DNA of 64,000 nt from the NCBI RefSeq assembly GCF_030316895.1, contig NZ_JASZYV010000004.1, positions 1 to 64,000 of the forward strand. The letters are read 5' to 3'. The first letter of the stretch is position 1; each line of letters opens with the position of its first letter. Below the pieces are notes generated by a model. The model searched no databases. It had not been told where the DNA came from and saw nothing but the letters and a program-made list of their open reading frames with translations. Source of the DNA: Variovorax dokdonensis (GTDB taxonomy: Bacteria > Pseudomonadota > Gammaproteobacteria > Burkholderiales > Burkholderiaceae_C). Positions 22,245 to 30,379 of this stretch are shown one piece after another. The position numbers and the translations under genes are program-made.

Positions 22245-23165
22245 TCAACGTGTGGACGAAAGCTCGCCCGGGCTGCCGGCCGCGGCGCTGCCGGGCTTGC
22301 AGGTCAAGTACAGGATGACGAGCGTCAGCACGTAGGGCACCGTGTTGAACAGGTGATAGCCCCAGCCGATGCCCACCGACTGCAATGCCGGCCCCAGCGC
22401 GCCGGCGCCTCCGAACAGCAGGGCTGCGCCCACGCATCGCAGCGGACTCCAGCGCGCGAAGATCACCAGCGCCACCGCGATCAGGCCCTGGCCGCTGGAG
22501 ATGCCTTCATTCCAGCTGCCTGGATAGAACAGCGTGAGCGACGCACCGCCCAGGCCCGCGATGAAGCCGCCGGCCGTCGTGGCCGCGATGCGGATGCCCG
22601 GCACCGAATAGCCCAAGGCGCGGGTCGCGCTGGCCGAATCCCCGGCCAGGCGCACCAGCAGGCCGGCGCGCGTGCGCGCAAAGCCCCACCACATCGCCAC
22701 CGCCAGCGCGATGCCGATGGGCACCAGCGCGTTCACCTGCAGTGCCGCGCGCACCGCCGCGTTGCTGCTCCAGCCGCCCAGCGGAATGGCCGGGATCTGG
22801 GGCGCCTGCGGCTGGATGAGCGGTTTGCCCAGGTAGAACGCCAGGCCCATGCCCAGCAGCATGAGGGCGATGCCGGTCGCGACGTCGTTGACGCCATCGA
22901 GCGAGCACAGCAGGCCATGCAGCAGCGCCAGGGCGGCGCCAGCCGTGGCGCCGATCAGCACGCCCAGCCAGGGCGAGCCGGTCAGGTAGGCGCCCCCGAA
23001 GGACGCCATGGCCGACAGCACCAGCACGCCTTCCAGGCCCAGGTTGATGCGGCCCGACTTTTCAGTGAGGCATTCGCCCAGGCTGACGAAGAGAAAGGGA
23101 GCGCCCACGCGCAACGCCCCACCGACGATGCCGGCGAAGAGCGCGATCCACTGGTCGGCCGTCAT
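22245..23165 (-). CDS. ABC transporter permease (nucleoside/BMP type)
   Basis: The 306-residue protein has 8-9 hydrophobic segments and the GxxxAG-rich repeats of the BPD_transp_2 permease family (for example ISSGQGLIAVALVIFARWSP). It is the second of two adjacent permeases (34 bases apart) and would form the channel with its partner, the fused ATPase and the BMP binding protein. Likely cargo is a urea-like or nucleobase-like compound, judged from the neighbouring hydrolases. Confidence 0.9.
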   Translation of the reverse strand: MTADQWIALFAGIVGGALRVGAPFLFVSLGECLTEKSGRINLGLEGVLVLSAMASFGGAYLTGSPWLGVLIGATAGAALALLHGLLCSLDGVNDVATGIALMLLGMGLAFYLGKPLIQPQAPQIPAIPLGGWSSNAAVRAALQVNALVPIGIALAVAMWWGFARTRAGLLVRLAGDSASATRALGYSVPGIRIAATTAGGFIAGLGGASLTLFYPGSWNEGISSGQGLIAVALVIFARWSPLRCVGAALLFGGAGALGPALQSVGIGWGYHLFNTVPYVLTLVILYLTCKPGSAAAGSPGELSSTR

Positions 23166-23199
23166 GGGTGAACCTCCGTGTCTGACGCGGCCCCGGCGC

Positions 23200-24270
23200 T
23201 CATGTGGGGGCCTGTGCGGGAATCCGCAGGCGAAGCCAGCGTGCGCTGGCGGTCTTCCAGTCCTTGCCGCGAAGCGCCTCGCTGGCCAGGATGAGCACGA
23301 ACGCGATGCCCTGCAGCACCATCACCGACGCATCGGGCAGGCCAAGGCGCCGCTGCAGCATCGAACCCGCCGCACCGAAGCCGCCGAACAGGATCGCCAC
23401 CGGAATGACCGCCATCGGGTTCTGCCGCGCAATGAACGCGACCAGGATGCCGGCGTAGCCGTAGCCCGCGATGAGCGAGGCGTTGGCATTGGTATGCACC
23501 GCCGCCACTTCGATCGCACCGGCCAGGCCCGCGCAAGCGCCACCGAGCGCGCAGGCCAGCAGGATGAGCCGCGTGGCGGGCAGGCCCACCAGTTGGGCGG
23601 TGCGCGGATTGCCACCCACCACGCGCACCGAGAAGCCCGAGGGCGTCTGCCGCAGCCACAGCCCCAGCACGATGCAGGCCACCACGCCCACCGCCAAGCC
23701 CCAATGGACATCGGAGCCGGCGATGCCGCCGATCAGCATGCCGTCGGGCAGTGAATGGGTCGAAGGCTTGTTCAGGCTGGCCGGGTCGCGCAGCGTGCCC
23801 TCCACCAGGTGCTTGAAGATGCCGATGGCCACGTAGGCCAGCAGCAGGCTGCTGATCGTCTCGTTGATGCCGCGATGCTGGCGCAGCCAGCCCGCCAGCG
23901 CGATCCACGCGCCGCCGACCGCCGCGCCGGCCACGCAGGCGATCGCGGTGCCGATCACGTTATGCGGAAGGAATGGAAGTTGCGCGACAGCCGCGCAGGC
24001 CAGCCCGCCCAGCACCAGCGCGCCTTCGCCACCGATGATGACCAGGCCCGCGCGCGCCGGAATCGCCACGCACAGTGCGGTCAGCATCAAGGGCGCGGCG
24101 CGCTGCAGCGTGTTCTGCCAGGAGAACCAGTCGCCGAAGGCGCCGCGGAAAAGCAGGTACCAGACTTCCGTCGGGCTGACGCCGGCCAGCGCGACCAGCC
24201 CGCCGAACAGCAGCAGCGCCACTGCAATCGCCAACACCGGCAGGAAGATGTCTTGAAGCGTGCTGCGCAT
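23200..24270 (-). CDS. ABC transporter permease (nucleoside/BMP type)
   Basis: The 356-residue BPD_transp_2-family permease has about nine membrane segments, starting with VLAIAVALLLFGGLVALAG (about 11-29). It is paired with the smaller permease immediately downstream and lies 40 bases after the BMP binding-protein gene. The order binding protein, long permease, short permease matches PnrA-type importers. Confidence 0.9.
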   Translation of the reverse strand: MRSTLQDIFLPVLAIAVALLLFGGLVALAGVSPTEVWYLLFRGAFGDWFSWQNTLQRAAPLMLTALCVAIPARAGLVIIGGEGALVLGGLACAAVAQLPFLPHNVIGTAIACVAGAAVGGAWIALAGWLRQHRGINETISSLLLAYVAIGIFKHLVEGTLRDPASLNKPSTHSLPDGMLIGGIAGSDVHWGLAVGVVACIVLGLWLRQTPSGFSVRVVGGNPRTAQLVGLPATRLILLACALGGACAGLAGAIEVAAVHTNANASLIAGYGYAGILVAFIARQNPMAVIPVAILFGGFGAAGSMLQRRLGLPDASVMVLQGIAFVLILASEALRGKDWKTASARWLRLRIPAQAPT

Positions 24271-24310
24271 CGTGGCCTCGGGCAGGTGGTTCGCTCGCTG
24301 GGATGCGCGA

Positions 24311-25426
24311 TCAGAGTTGGCCGACCACGCCTTCGACCAGGTAGTTCATCTTTTCGAGTTCCAGGTCGGTCTGCTTGAAGGACTTGCCCGAGGCCACCAC
24401 CTCGGCACCCTTGTTGTCCTTCAGCGGCCCCTTGAAGATGTCGAAGCTGCCCGCGATCATCTTGGCCTTGATGTCGTCGGCCTGCTTGCGCGCGGCCTCG
24501 GGCACCTTGGCGCCATAGGGCGACATCTTCACGAAGCCCTCCTTGAGGCCGCCGCGCAGGAAGTTGGGATGCGGCTTGCCCGTCTGCGCCGCTTCCAGGA
24601 TGGTCTTGTACGCGGTGATCCACTGCCATTCGGCGCCCGTGAGGTACGCATCCGGCGCGAGCTTGGCCTGGCTGGCGTGATAGCCGCAGACCATCTTGCC
24701 GCGCTTGGCCGCCGTCTCGACCACCACCTTCGGCCCGTCCACGTGCATGGTGAACACATCCACGCCCTGGTCGGCCAGGCTGTTGGTGGCTTCGGCCTCC
24801 TTCACGGGCATGGACCAGTCGCCGGTGAACATGGCCGCGCAGGTGATCGACGGGTCGACCGAACGCGCACCCATGGTGAACGCATTGATGTTGCGCAGCA
24901 CCTGCGGGATCGGCTTGGCGGCGACGAAGCCGATCTTCTTGGACTTGCTCATGTGCCCGGCGATCACGCCGTTGAGGTACTGGCATTCGTCGATGTAGCC
25001 GAAGAAGCTGCCCGCATTCTTGGGCTTGCCCTCCGACCAGAGGCCGCCGCAATGGGCGAAGCGCACGTCGGGATACTTGGGCGCCAGCGCCAGGATGTGC
25101 GGATCGAAGTAGCCGAACGAGGTGGGGAACAGCAGCGATGCGCCGTCCTGCACGATCATGCCGGTCATCGTCTTTTGCACCGCCGCGGTCTCGGGAACGT
25201 TCTCTTCCTCGACCAGCTTCACGCCGGGCATCTTCTTGAGTTCGGCGGCGGCCGCGGCATGCGCCTGGTTGTAGCCGTAGTCGTCGCGTGGGCCGACGTA
25301 GATCACGCCCACGGTGATGGGCTTCTGCGCCTGCGCCAGGGCGCTCCATCCGCCCAGGGTGCCTGCGGCACCGAGCGCCGCCAACGATTTCAGGGAATCA
25401 CGACGATTGAGCTTGAACTGCGTCAT
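24311..25426 (-). CDS. BMP-family ABC transporter substrate-binding protein
   Basis: The 371-residue periplasmic protein has a Tat-like signal (NRRDSLKSLAALGAAGTLGG, cut near AQA-QK). A BMP/PnrA domain follows, opening with ITVGVIYVGPRDDYGYNQAH and including FPTSFGYFDPH and GYIDECQYLNGVIAG. Such proteins bind nucleosides or related heterocycles for an ABC importer; here the catabolic context points to a urea oligomer or azine breakdown product. A palindrome nearly identical to the one upstream of atzF lies 42 bases before the start, suggesting a second promoter inside the cluster. Confidence 0.92.
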   Translation of the reverse strand: MTQFKLNRRDSLKSLAALGAAGTLGGWSALAQAQKPITVGVIYVGPRDDYGYNQAHAAAAAELKKMPGVKLVEEENVPETAAVQKTMTGMIVQDGASLLFPTSFGYFDPHILALAPKYPDVRFAHCGGLWSEGKPKNAGSFFGYIDECQYLNGVIAGHMSKSKKIGFVAAKPIPQVLRNINAFTMGARSVDPSITCAAMFTGDWSMPVKEAEATNSLADQGVDVFTMHVDGPKVVVETAAKRGKMVCGYHASQAKLAPDAYLTGAEWQWITAYKTILEAAQTGKPHPNFLRGGLKEGFVKMSPYGAKVPEAARKQADDIKAKMIAGSFDIFKGPLKDNKGAEVVASGKSFKQTDLELEKMNYLVEGVVGQL

Positions 25427-25467
25427 GGTGCGCTCCTCTCAAGAGGGTTGATTGAACGAATCGGCAA

Positions 25468-25489
25468 CTTGGATACAAGATTGGATGCA
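25468..25489 (-). promoter_or_regulatory. Candidate GntR operator upstream of the BMP transporter genes
   Basis: The plus strand reads CTTGGATACAAGAT at 25468-25481 followed by GATGCA at 25484-25489. The same parts with the same spacing occur at 32111-32132 upstream of atzF; only the two central bases of the palindrome and two linker bases differ. The TTG-ACAA form fits FCD-type GntR operators. It sits in the largest gap (125 bases) of the otherwise tightly packed cluster. Confidence 0.6.
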
Positions 25490-25551
25490 TAAACCGTGCC
25501 GCGCTGATCGGCCTTGCCCGGGCACGTTTTCGCGCCAGGACGGTGCGCGAT

Positions 25552-25941
25552 TCAGCCCATCAGGCTCACGTGCGCGGCCACGACGCGCCAACCTTGCGCA
25601 GTGCGCATCCAGGTCTGGCTCTGACGACCCAGACGGGTGCTGCCGCTGCGCTGGAATTCGATGTTGGCGGTGGCGAAGTCGCGGCCGTAGGTGGTGATGG
25701 CGGTGCGCAGCACCTCGCGCGAAAGGCCTTGCGATGGCCGTCCGGCGCGGAAGGCCTGGATCTGCTCAAAGCCGTAGAGGTTCTCGGTGGCGCCATAGCG
25801 CAGCGTGTGCGGGCTGTTCCAGAACAGTTCGTCCAGCACGTCGACCTTGTTGTTGACGAGCGCGTCTTCGTAGCGCGCGAACGCTGCCTCCACTTCCTGG
25901 AGCACTTCGGGGATGTTGATGTCTTGGTGTTCGTCGATCAT
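25552..25941 (-). CDS. atzH: AtzH-like DUF3225 protein (NTF2-like fold)
   Basis: The 129-residue DUF3225 protein shows the family pattern [42 protein letters not shown] and [17 protein letters not shown]. In cyanuric-acid degraders AtzH is encoded next to atzE and contributes to breakdown of 1-carboxybiuret derivatives; its exact role is still uncertain. An upstream ATG at 25974, directly after the atzE stop, would add 11 residues. The start at 25941 (MIDEHQDIN) fits the usual family length better. Co-transcription with atzE is very likely. Confidence 0.85.
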   Translation of the reverse strand: MIDEHQDINIPEVLQEVEAAFARYEDALVNNKVDVLDELFWNSPHTLRYGATENLYGFEQIQAFRAGRPSQGLSREVLRTAITTYGRDFATANIEFQRSGSTRLGRQSQTWMRTAQGWRVVAAHVSLMG

Positions 25942-25974
25942 GAAAGCGGCTCTTGGGATCTTGTTCGGGGTCAT

Positions 25975-27414
25975 TCAGGCGAGCGGCGCGACGGGCGCGC
26001 GCGCCACGCCGGCGGCCTGCAGTTCGGCCGCGACGCGCAGCACGTGGTCCTCGCGCCAGGGCGCGCCGATCACCTGCACGCCGATGGGCAGGCCATTGGC
26101 CTCGGGCACCCAGACCGGTACCGCGCACACCGGCAGACCGATGCACGAGATGGGCTGCGTCAGCACGCCCATGTTGGGCCGCACCGGCAGGCGCTGGCCC
26201 GCCACCTCGAACCATTCGGCGCCGATGGGCGTGGCTGCGCAAGGCGTCGCTGGTGCGAGCAGGATGTCGAAGCGCTCGAACAGGCGCGCCACCGCCTCGG
26301 CATAGACGCGGCGCACCCGCTGCGCCCTCGCGATCCACGCAGCCGGCAGCAGCGTGCCGGCCAGGAAGCGGTCGCGCGACAGCGGCTCGAAATCCTCGGG
26401 GCGGCGACGCAGGTCTTCCAGGTGCAACGCCGCGCCTTCGGAATTGGTGATGAGAAACGCGGCGGCGCGGCCTTCCTGCACCAGCGGCAGTTCGACCGTT
26501 TCCGTGGCACCGAGTGCAGCCTGCACCGCCTTGAGCGCCGCCAGCGCCTCGGGCAAGGCGCGGTCCTGGAAGTAGCCGCCGAGCACGCCGACGCGCAGCC
26601 CGCGGCTGCCGTCGCCCAGAAGCGGCGCGACCGGTTCGGCCGCACGCTGCGCGCAACCGGGGTCGGTGACGGCACCCGCTTCGGGGCCCTGCATGGCGTC
26701 ATAGGCCAGCGCCAAGTCCTTGGCCGAACGCGCGAAGGGGCCAAGGTGATCCAGGCTGGAAACGAAGGGATAGCTGCCGGTGCGCGGCAGTCGGCCGAAG
26801 GTGGGCTTGAGGCCGAACACGCCGCACAGCGACGCCGGCACGCGGATCGAGCCGTTGGTGTCCGAGCCCAGCGTGAGCGGCACCTGGCCGGCCGCCACCG
26901 CCGCACCGGAACCACCGGAGGATCCGCCGGCGATGCGCGTCAGATCGTGCGGGTTGTGTGCCGGCCCTTCGTGGCTGTTCTCGGTCGTGAAGCCGTAGGC
27001 GTATTCGTCCATGTTGAGCGCGCCCACCAACACAGCGCCTGCGGCTTCCAGGCGTTGCACCAGCACGGCGTCGTCCTTCGCCGGCGCGCTCTCGCGTTCG
27101 ATCTTCGAGCCGGCGAGCGTGGGGATGCCGGCGACGTCGAACAGGTTCTTGACCGCGAAGGGCACGCCCAGGAGCGGCAGTTTGCGCACGCTGGCGGCAT
27201 CGTCGTCGGTGCCGGCCAGTTGCGCGTCGATGCGCCTGGCGCGGTCCAGCGCACGCTCGCGCACTTGCGCGGTGAACGCGTTGACGCGGCCATCCGTATC
27301 TGCGATCCGTTGGAAAGCCGCCTCGGTCAGTGCTTGTGCGCTGACACGACCGTCACGCACGGCGGACGCCATGGCCTGCGCATCTTGCAGCAGCAGTTCT
27401 GCCGCGGTGCTCAT
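25975..27414 (-). CDS. atzE: AtzE-like 1-carboxybiuret hydrolase (amidase signature)
   Basis: The 479-residue amidase-signature enzyme has the catalytic Lys in VPFAVKNLFDVAGI, the Ser loop in GGSSGGSGAAVAAG and the second Ser in DTNGSIRVPASLCG. Its gene overlaps atzG by 4 bases and adjoins the atzH-like gene, the gene order of the cyanuric-acid operon. AtzE with its small subunit AtzG deaminates 1-carboxybiuret to 1,3-dicarboxyurea. This context, and the absence of GatB/GatC partners here, argues against a tRNA amidotransferase role. Confidence 0.9.
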   Translation of the reverse strand: MSTAAELLLQDAQAMASAVRDGRVSAQALTEAAFQRIADTDGRVNAFTAQVRERALDRARRIDAQLAGTDDDAASVRKLPLLGVPFAVKNLFDVAGIPTLAGSKIERESAPAKDDAVLVQRLEAAGAVLVGALNMDEYAYGFTTENSHEGPAHNPHDLTRIAGGSSGGSGAAVAAGQVPLTLGSDTNGSIRVPASLCGVFGLKPTFGRLPRTGSYPFVSSLDHLGPFARSAKDLALAYDAMQGPEAGAVTDPGCAQRAAEPVAPLLGDGSRGLRVGVLGGYFQDRALPEALAALKAVQAALGATETVELPLVQEGRAAAFLITNSEGAALHLEDLRRRPEDFEPLSRDRFLAGTLLPAAWIARAQRVRRVYAEAVARLFERFDILLAPATPCAATPIGAEWFEVAGQRLPVRPNMGVLTQPISCIGLPVCAVPVWVPEANGLPIGVQVIGAPWREDHVLRVAAELQAAGVARAPVAPLA

Positions 27415-27626
27415 GACGAGGCCTTCGACTGTGCAGCCGGCGACACCGGCATGAACTGCACGGCCGGCTCCACATGCGGCGCCAGCGGAACCGCATCGAG
27501 CAGCGCGGCCAGATCGGCGGCCAGGCCGAAGTAGCGCACCACGCCGTCGCGATGCTCGGGGCGGAGACGAAGGTCGAGCGCGGCGGCGCTCGCATCCACG
27601 AATTTTTCGATCTGCTCGGGGGTCAT
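27411..27626 (-). CDS. atzG: AtzG-like small subunit of carboxybiuret hydrolase
   Basis: The 71-residue protein of the DUF4089/AtzG type starts MTPEQIEKFVDASAAALDL and has the core RPEHRDGVVRYFGLAADLAA. AtzG is a GatC-like chaperone subunit needed for a stable AtzE. The 4-base overlap with atzE fits coupled synthesis of the two subunits. It follows the NitT/TauT ATPase gene by 16 bases. Confidence 0.88.
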   Translation of the reverse strand: MTPEQIEKFVDASAAALDLRLRPEHRDGVVRYFGLAADLAALLDAVPLAPHVEPAVQFMPVSPAAQSKASS

Positions 27627-27642
27627 GTCGGTCGCGAAAAGG

Positions 27643-28476
27643 TCAGCGGCGCACTTCGCGCTGGAAGATCTCCAGGCTGCGCTTCTTGGTGGTCACGAAG
27701 CTCGGCTCGCTCAGCGTGTCCACGGTGCGCGGACGAGCATCGCCGTAGGGCAGGATCTCGGCCACCTTGGTGGGCCGCTTGGTCAGCAGCAGCACCTGGT
27801 CGGCCAGGTACACCGCCTCTTCCAGGTCGTGCGACACCAGCAGCATGGTGGTGCCGGTCTGCATGAAAACTTCCTGCAGCTTCTCGCGGATGAACAGCGT
27901 CATCTCGAAGTCCAGCGCGGAGAAGGGCTCGTCGAGGAACAGCACCTCCGGGTTGGGCGCCAGGGCACGCATGATCGAGGCCGTCTGCTGCTGTCCGCCC
28001 GAGAGTTCGTAGGGGAAGCGGTTGAGGTCGAACTTGACGTCGAACGATGCCACCAGCTCCTGCATGCGCCGATCCACCTCGGCCTTGGAGCGGCCTTCGA
28101 GCTTGAGCGGATAGGCGATGTTGTCGATGGTGCGCATCCAGGGAAACATCGCCTCGCGATAGTTCTGGAACACGTAGCCGATCTTGGTGTCCTTGAGCGA
28201 CTTGCCGTCGAACAGGATCTCACCCGAATCGATGGGGATCAGCCCGGCGATCATGTTGATCAGCGTGCTCTTGCCACAGCCGTTGGGCCCGAACACCGAC
28301 ACGATCTTGTGCTTGGGAATGTCCAGGTCGAAGTTCTCGTACAGCGGCCAGCCCGCGAAGTACTTGGTCAGGCCGCGGATGGTGATGTGCGTGCCCGCGG
28401 GGCCCGGCACGAAGGCAGGCTTGGGCACGTCGGCGTAGACGGGGCCGTTGATCACGGTGTCGGTACTGGCTCTCAT
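27643..28476 (-). CDS. ABC transporter ATP-binding protein, NitT/TauT family
   Basis: The 277-residue ATPase has Walker A FGPNGCGKSTLIN (about 64-76), the signature LSGGQQQTASIMRAL, Walker B EVLFLDEPFSALD and the H-loop in LLVSHDLEEAVYLAD. It is the nucleotide-binding subunit of the second importer in this cluster. The start at 28476 overlaps the permease stop by 4 bases. Confidence 0.93.
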   Translation of the reverse strand: MRASTDTVINGPVYADVPKPAFVPGPAGTHITIRGLTKYFAGWPLYENFDLDIPKHKIVSVFGPNGCGKSTLINMIAGLIPIDSGEILFDGKSLKDTKIGYVFQNYREAMFPWMRTIDNIAYPLKLEGRSKAEVDRRMQELVASFDVKFDLNRFPYELSGGQQQTASIMRALAPNPEVLFLDEPFSALDFEMTLFIREKLQEVFMQTGTTMLLVSHDLEEAVYLADQVLLLTKRPTKVAEILPYGDARPRTVDTLSEPSFVTTKKRSLEIFQREVRR

Positions 28477-29306
28477 CGTCCGCTCCAATGCACGATCCTT
28501 CGCTCCGCCAGGAGGAAGAGGATGTTGAGGGCGTAGCCCAGCGCGCCGGCCGCGAGGATCGACGCATACATGTCGCGCACGTTCATCACCTGCTGCGAAT
28601 TGATGATGCGGTGGCCCAGGCCGGAGTCGGAACCGATGAACATCTCCGCCACGATGACGATCACCAGCGCCATCGACACCGCCGAGCGCAGCCCGACGAA
28701 GCTGGGCTGCAGGCTTTCCCACACCAGCACGTCGCGGAAGATCTGCCAGCGCGATGCGCCCATCACCTTGGCCGCCATCACCCGCTGCTTGCGCGCGTTC
28801 ATGACGCCGTAGGCGCTGTTGAACACCACGATCAGCAGCGCGCCGAACGCGGCGATGGCCACCTTGTTGACGTCCGACACGCCGAAGATCATCAGGAACA
28901 GCGGAATGAGCGCGGACGACGGCGTGGAGCGGAAGAAGTCGATCAGGAACTCGACGCTGCGGTAGGCCTTCTCGTTGCTGCCCAGCAGCACTCCCAGCGG
29001 CACACCGACGATGGCCGCCACCAGGAAGGCCTGCACCGTGCGCCACACGGTCACGGCAAAGTCGCCCAGCAGCGAACCGCCGGCCAGGCCGGTGATGAGC
29101 GCCGCCACGGTGTCGGCCGGCGGCGGCAGCAGGATGGCCTTGATGAACCCCAGCCTGACGGCCAGGTCCCAGATGATGAAGAGCACCACCGGACCGATGA
29201 AGGGCAGCGCCTTGTTCCAGTGCGAGGCGCGCGGCGCCGCTGGCGCCACCGCCCCCGGCGGCTTCCAGGGCGTGCCCGGCGACGTGGTTGGCGTGGGGGT
29301 GGACAC
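28473..29306 (-). CDS. ABC transporter permease, NitT/TauT family
   Basis: The 277-residue permease has about six membrane segments and the EAA-type loop around VMGASRWQIFRDVLVWES. The proline-rich cytoplasmic N-terminus (about 35 residues) is unremarkable for this family. It lies between the binding-protein gene (2 bases) and the ATPase gene (4-base overlap), forming a complete importer. Confidence 0.93.
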   Translation of the reverse strand: MSTPTPTTSPGTPWKPPGAVAPAAPRASHWNKALPFIGPVVLFIIWDLAVRLGFIKAILLPPPADTVAALITGLAGGSLLGDFAVTVWRTVQAFLVAAIVGVPLGVLLGSNEKAYRSVEFLIDFFRSTPSSALIPLFLMIFGVSDVNKVAIAAFGALLIVVFNSAYGVMNARKQRVMAAKVMGASRWQIFRDVLVWESLQPSFVGLRSAVSMALVIVIVAEMFIGSDSGLGHRIINSQQVMNVRDMYASILAAGALGYALNILFLLAERRIVHWSGR

Positions 29307-29308
29307 GA

Positions 29309-30328
29309 TCAGCCCTTGTAGAGCATCGAGTCGACCATCAGGCGCGACGAGAAGATGCCCTTCTCGGCGAACAGATCGAAGAACTTCTGGAAGTGCGCCA
29401 CGTCGGCCGGCGTGAACTCGTTGTACATCGTGTAGGCGGCCAGCGGCACTTCGCTGGTGAGCTTGCCTTCGATGGCGGTGTAGCCCTTGAGGTACTGGCG
29501 CGCCTCGTCGGGCTTGGTGCGCACGTACTGCACGCCCTGCGCATAGGCGCTGATGAACTTCTTGGCCAGCTCGGGGTTCTTCTTGATGAATGCGCCGGTC
29601 AGCGAGGCGGAACCGCCGAACCAGGGCGCCATCGGATCGCCCAGCACGTACTTGGCGATCACGCCGGCTTCCAGCACGCGGGTGCTGCCGTTCAGGCGGC
29701 CGATGGTGCCGGTCGGCTCCAGCGTGTAGCAGCCGTCGACCTGGCCGGCGGCCAGGGCCGCGACGTGCTGGCCGATGGGCAGCTCGACCACCGTCGCGCC
29801 GGTGGCGCCTCCGCGCTCGAGCACCGTCTTGGCCAGCGTCACGTTCTGGATGCCGGGGCCGGAAGCCACGCGCTTGCCCTTGAGGTCGGCCATCACCTTG
29901 GCCGGGCTGGCGGTGGGCACCAGCACCTCGTCGAGCACGTTCTTCTGGTTGCTGGGGTTGGAACAGAAGATCTTGAAGGTGCCTGGCGCGGCGATCTCGC
30001 CGATGGCGATGTTGGCCGAGCCGGTGCCGTTGGCGCTGCCGTCGCAGCGCTCGGCGAGCATCGCTTCCATGATCTGCTGCGCGCCGGCGTAGCGCTGCAC
30101 TTCCACGTCGATGCCGGCGGCCTTGAAGTAGCCCTGCTCCACCGCCGCGTAGAACGGCAGGCCGGCCGCGATCGGCCAGTAGCCGACGCGCACCTTGGCG
30201 GCCTGGGCGCGAACCAGCGAAGGCATGGCCAGCGTGGCCAGGCCGGCGGCGCCGGCCTGCAGCAACTGGCGGCGTTGCGTCTTCCTGGCGTTGGCGGCGG
30301 CGGTCAGGGTTTTCGCGTCGAGTTTCAT
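29309..30328 (-). CDS. ABC transporter substrate-binding protein, NitT/TauT (SsuA-like) family
   Basis: The 339-residue periplasmic protein has a signal sequence with RRQLLQAGAAGLATLAMPS and a cut after VRAQA. The domain opens with VRVGYWPIAAGLPFYAAVEQG, typical of nitrate/taurine/sulfonate-type binding proteins. Its gene lies 51 bases downstream of atzF, so it is expected to import a substrate of the urea-oligomer pathway. Ligand not predictable from sequence. Confidence 0.92.
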   Translation of the reverse strand: MKLDAKTLTAAANARKTQRRQLLQAGAAGLATLAMPSLVRAQAAKVRVGYWPIAAGLPFYAAVEQGYFKAAGIDVEVQRYAGAQQIMEAMLAERCDGSANGTGSANIAIGEIAAPGTFKIFCSNPSNQKNVLDEVLVPTASPAKVMADLKGKRVASGPGIQNVTLAKTVLERGGATGATVVELPIGQHVAALAAGQVDGCYTLEPTGTIGRLNGSTRVLEAGVIAKYVLGDPMAPWFGGSASLTGAFIKKNPELAKKFISAYAQGVQYVRTKPDEARQYLKGYTAIEGKLTSEVPLAAYTMYNEFTPADVAHFQKFFDLFAEKGIFSSRLMVDSMLYKG

Positions 30329-30379
30329 CGGATCAGTTCCTCACAAGGGTCAAAGAATCGAAAAGCAAGGGCGCCGGCG

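Noticed and set aside
25975..27414. Annotation of this amidase as a second GatA
   Set aside because: The gat operon is at 7.2-10.5 kb; here the gene is flanked by atzG-like and atzH-like genes and lies in a urea-oligomer cluster.
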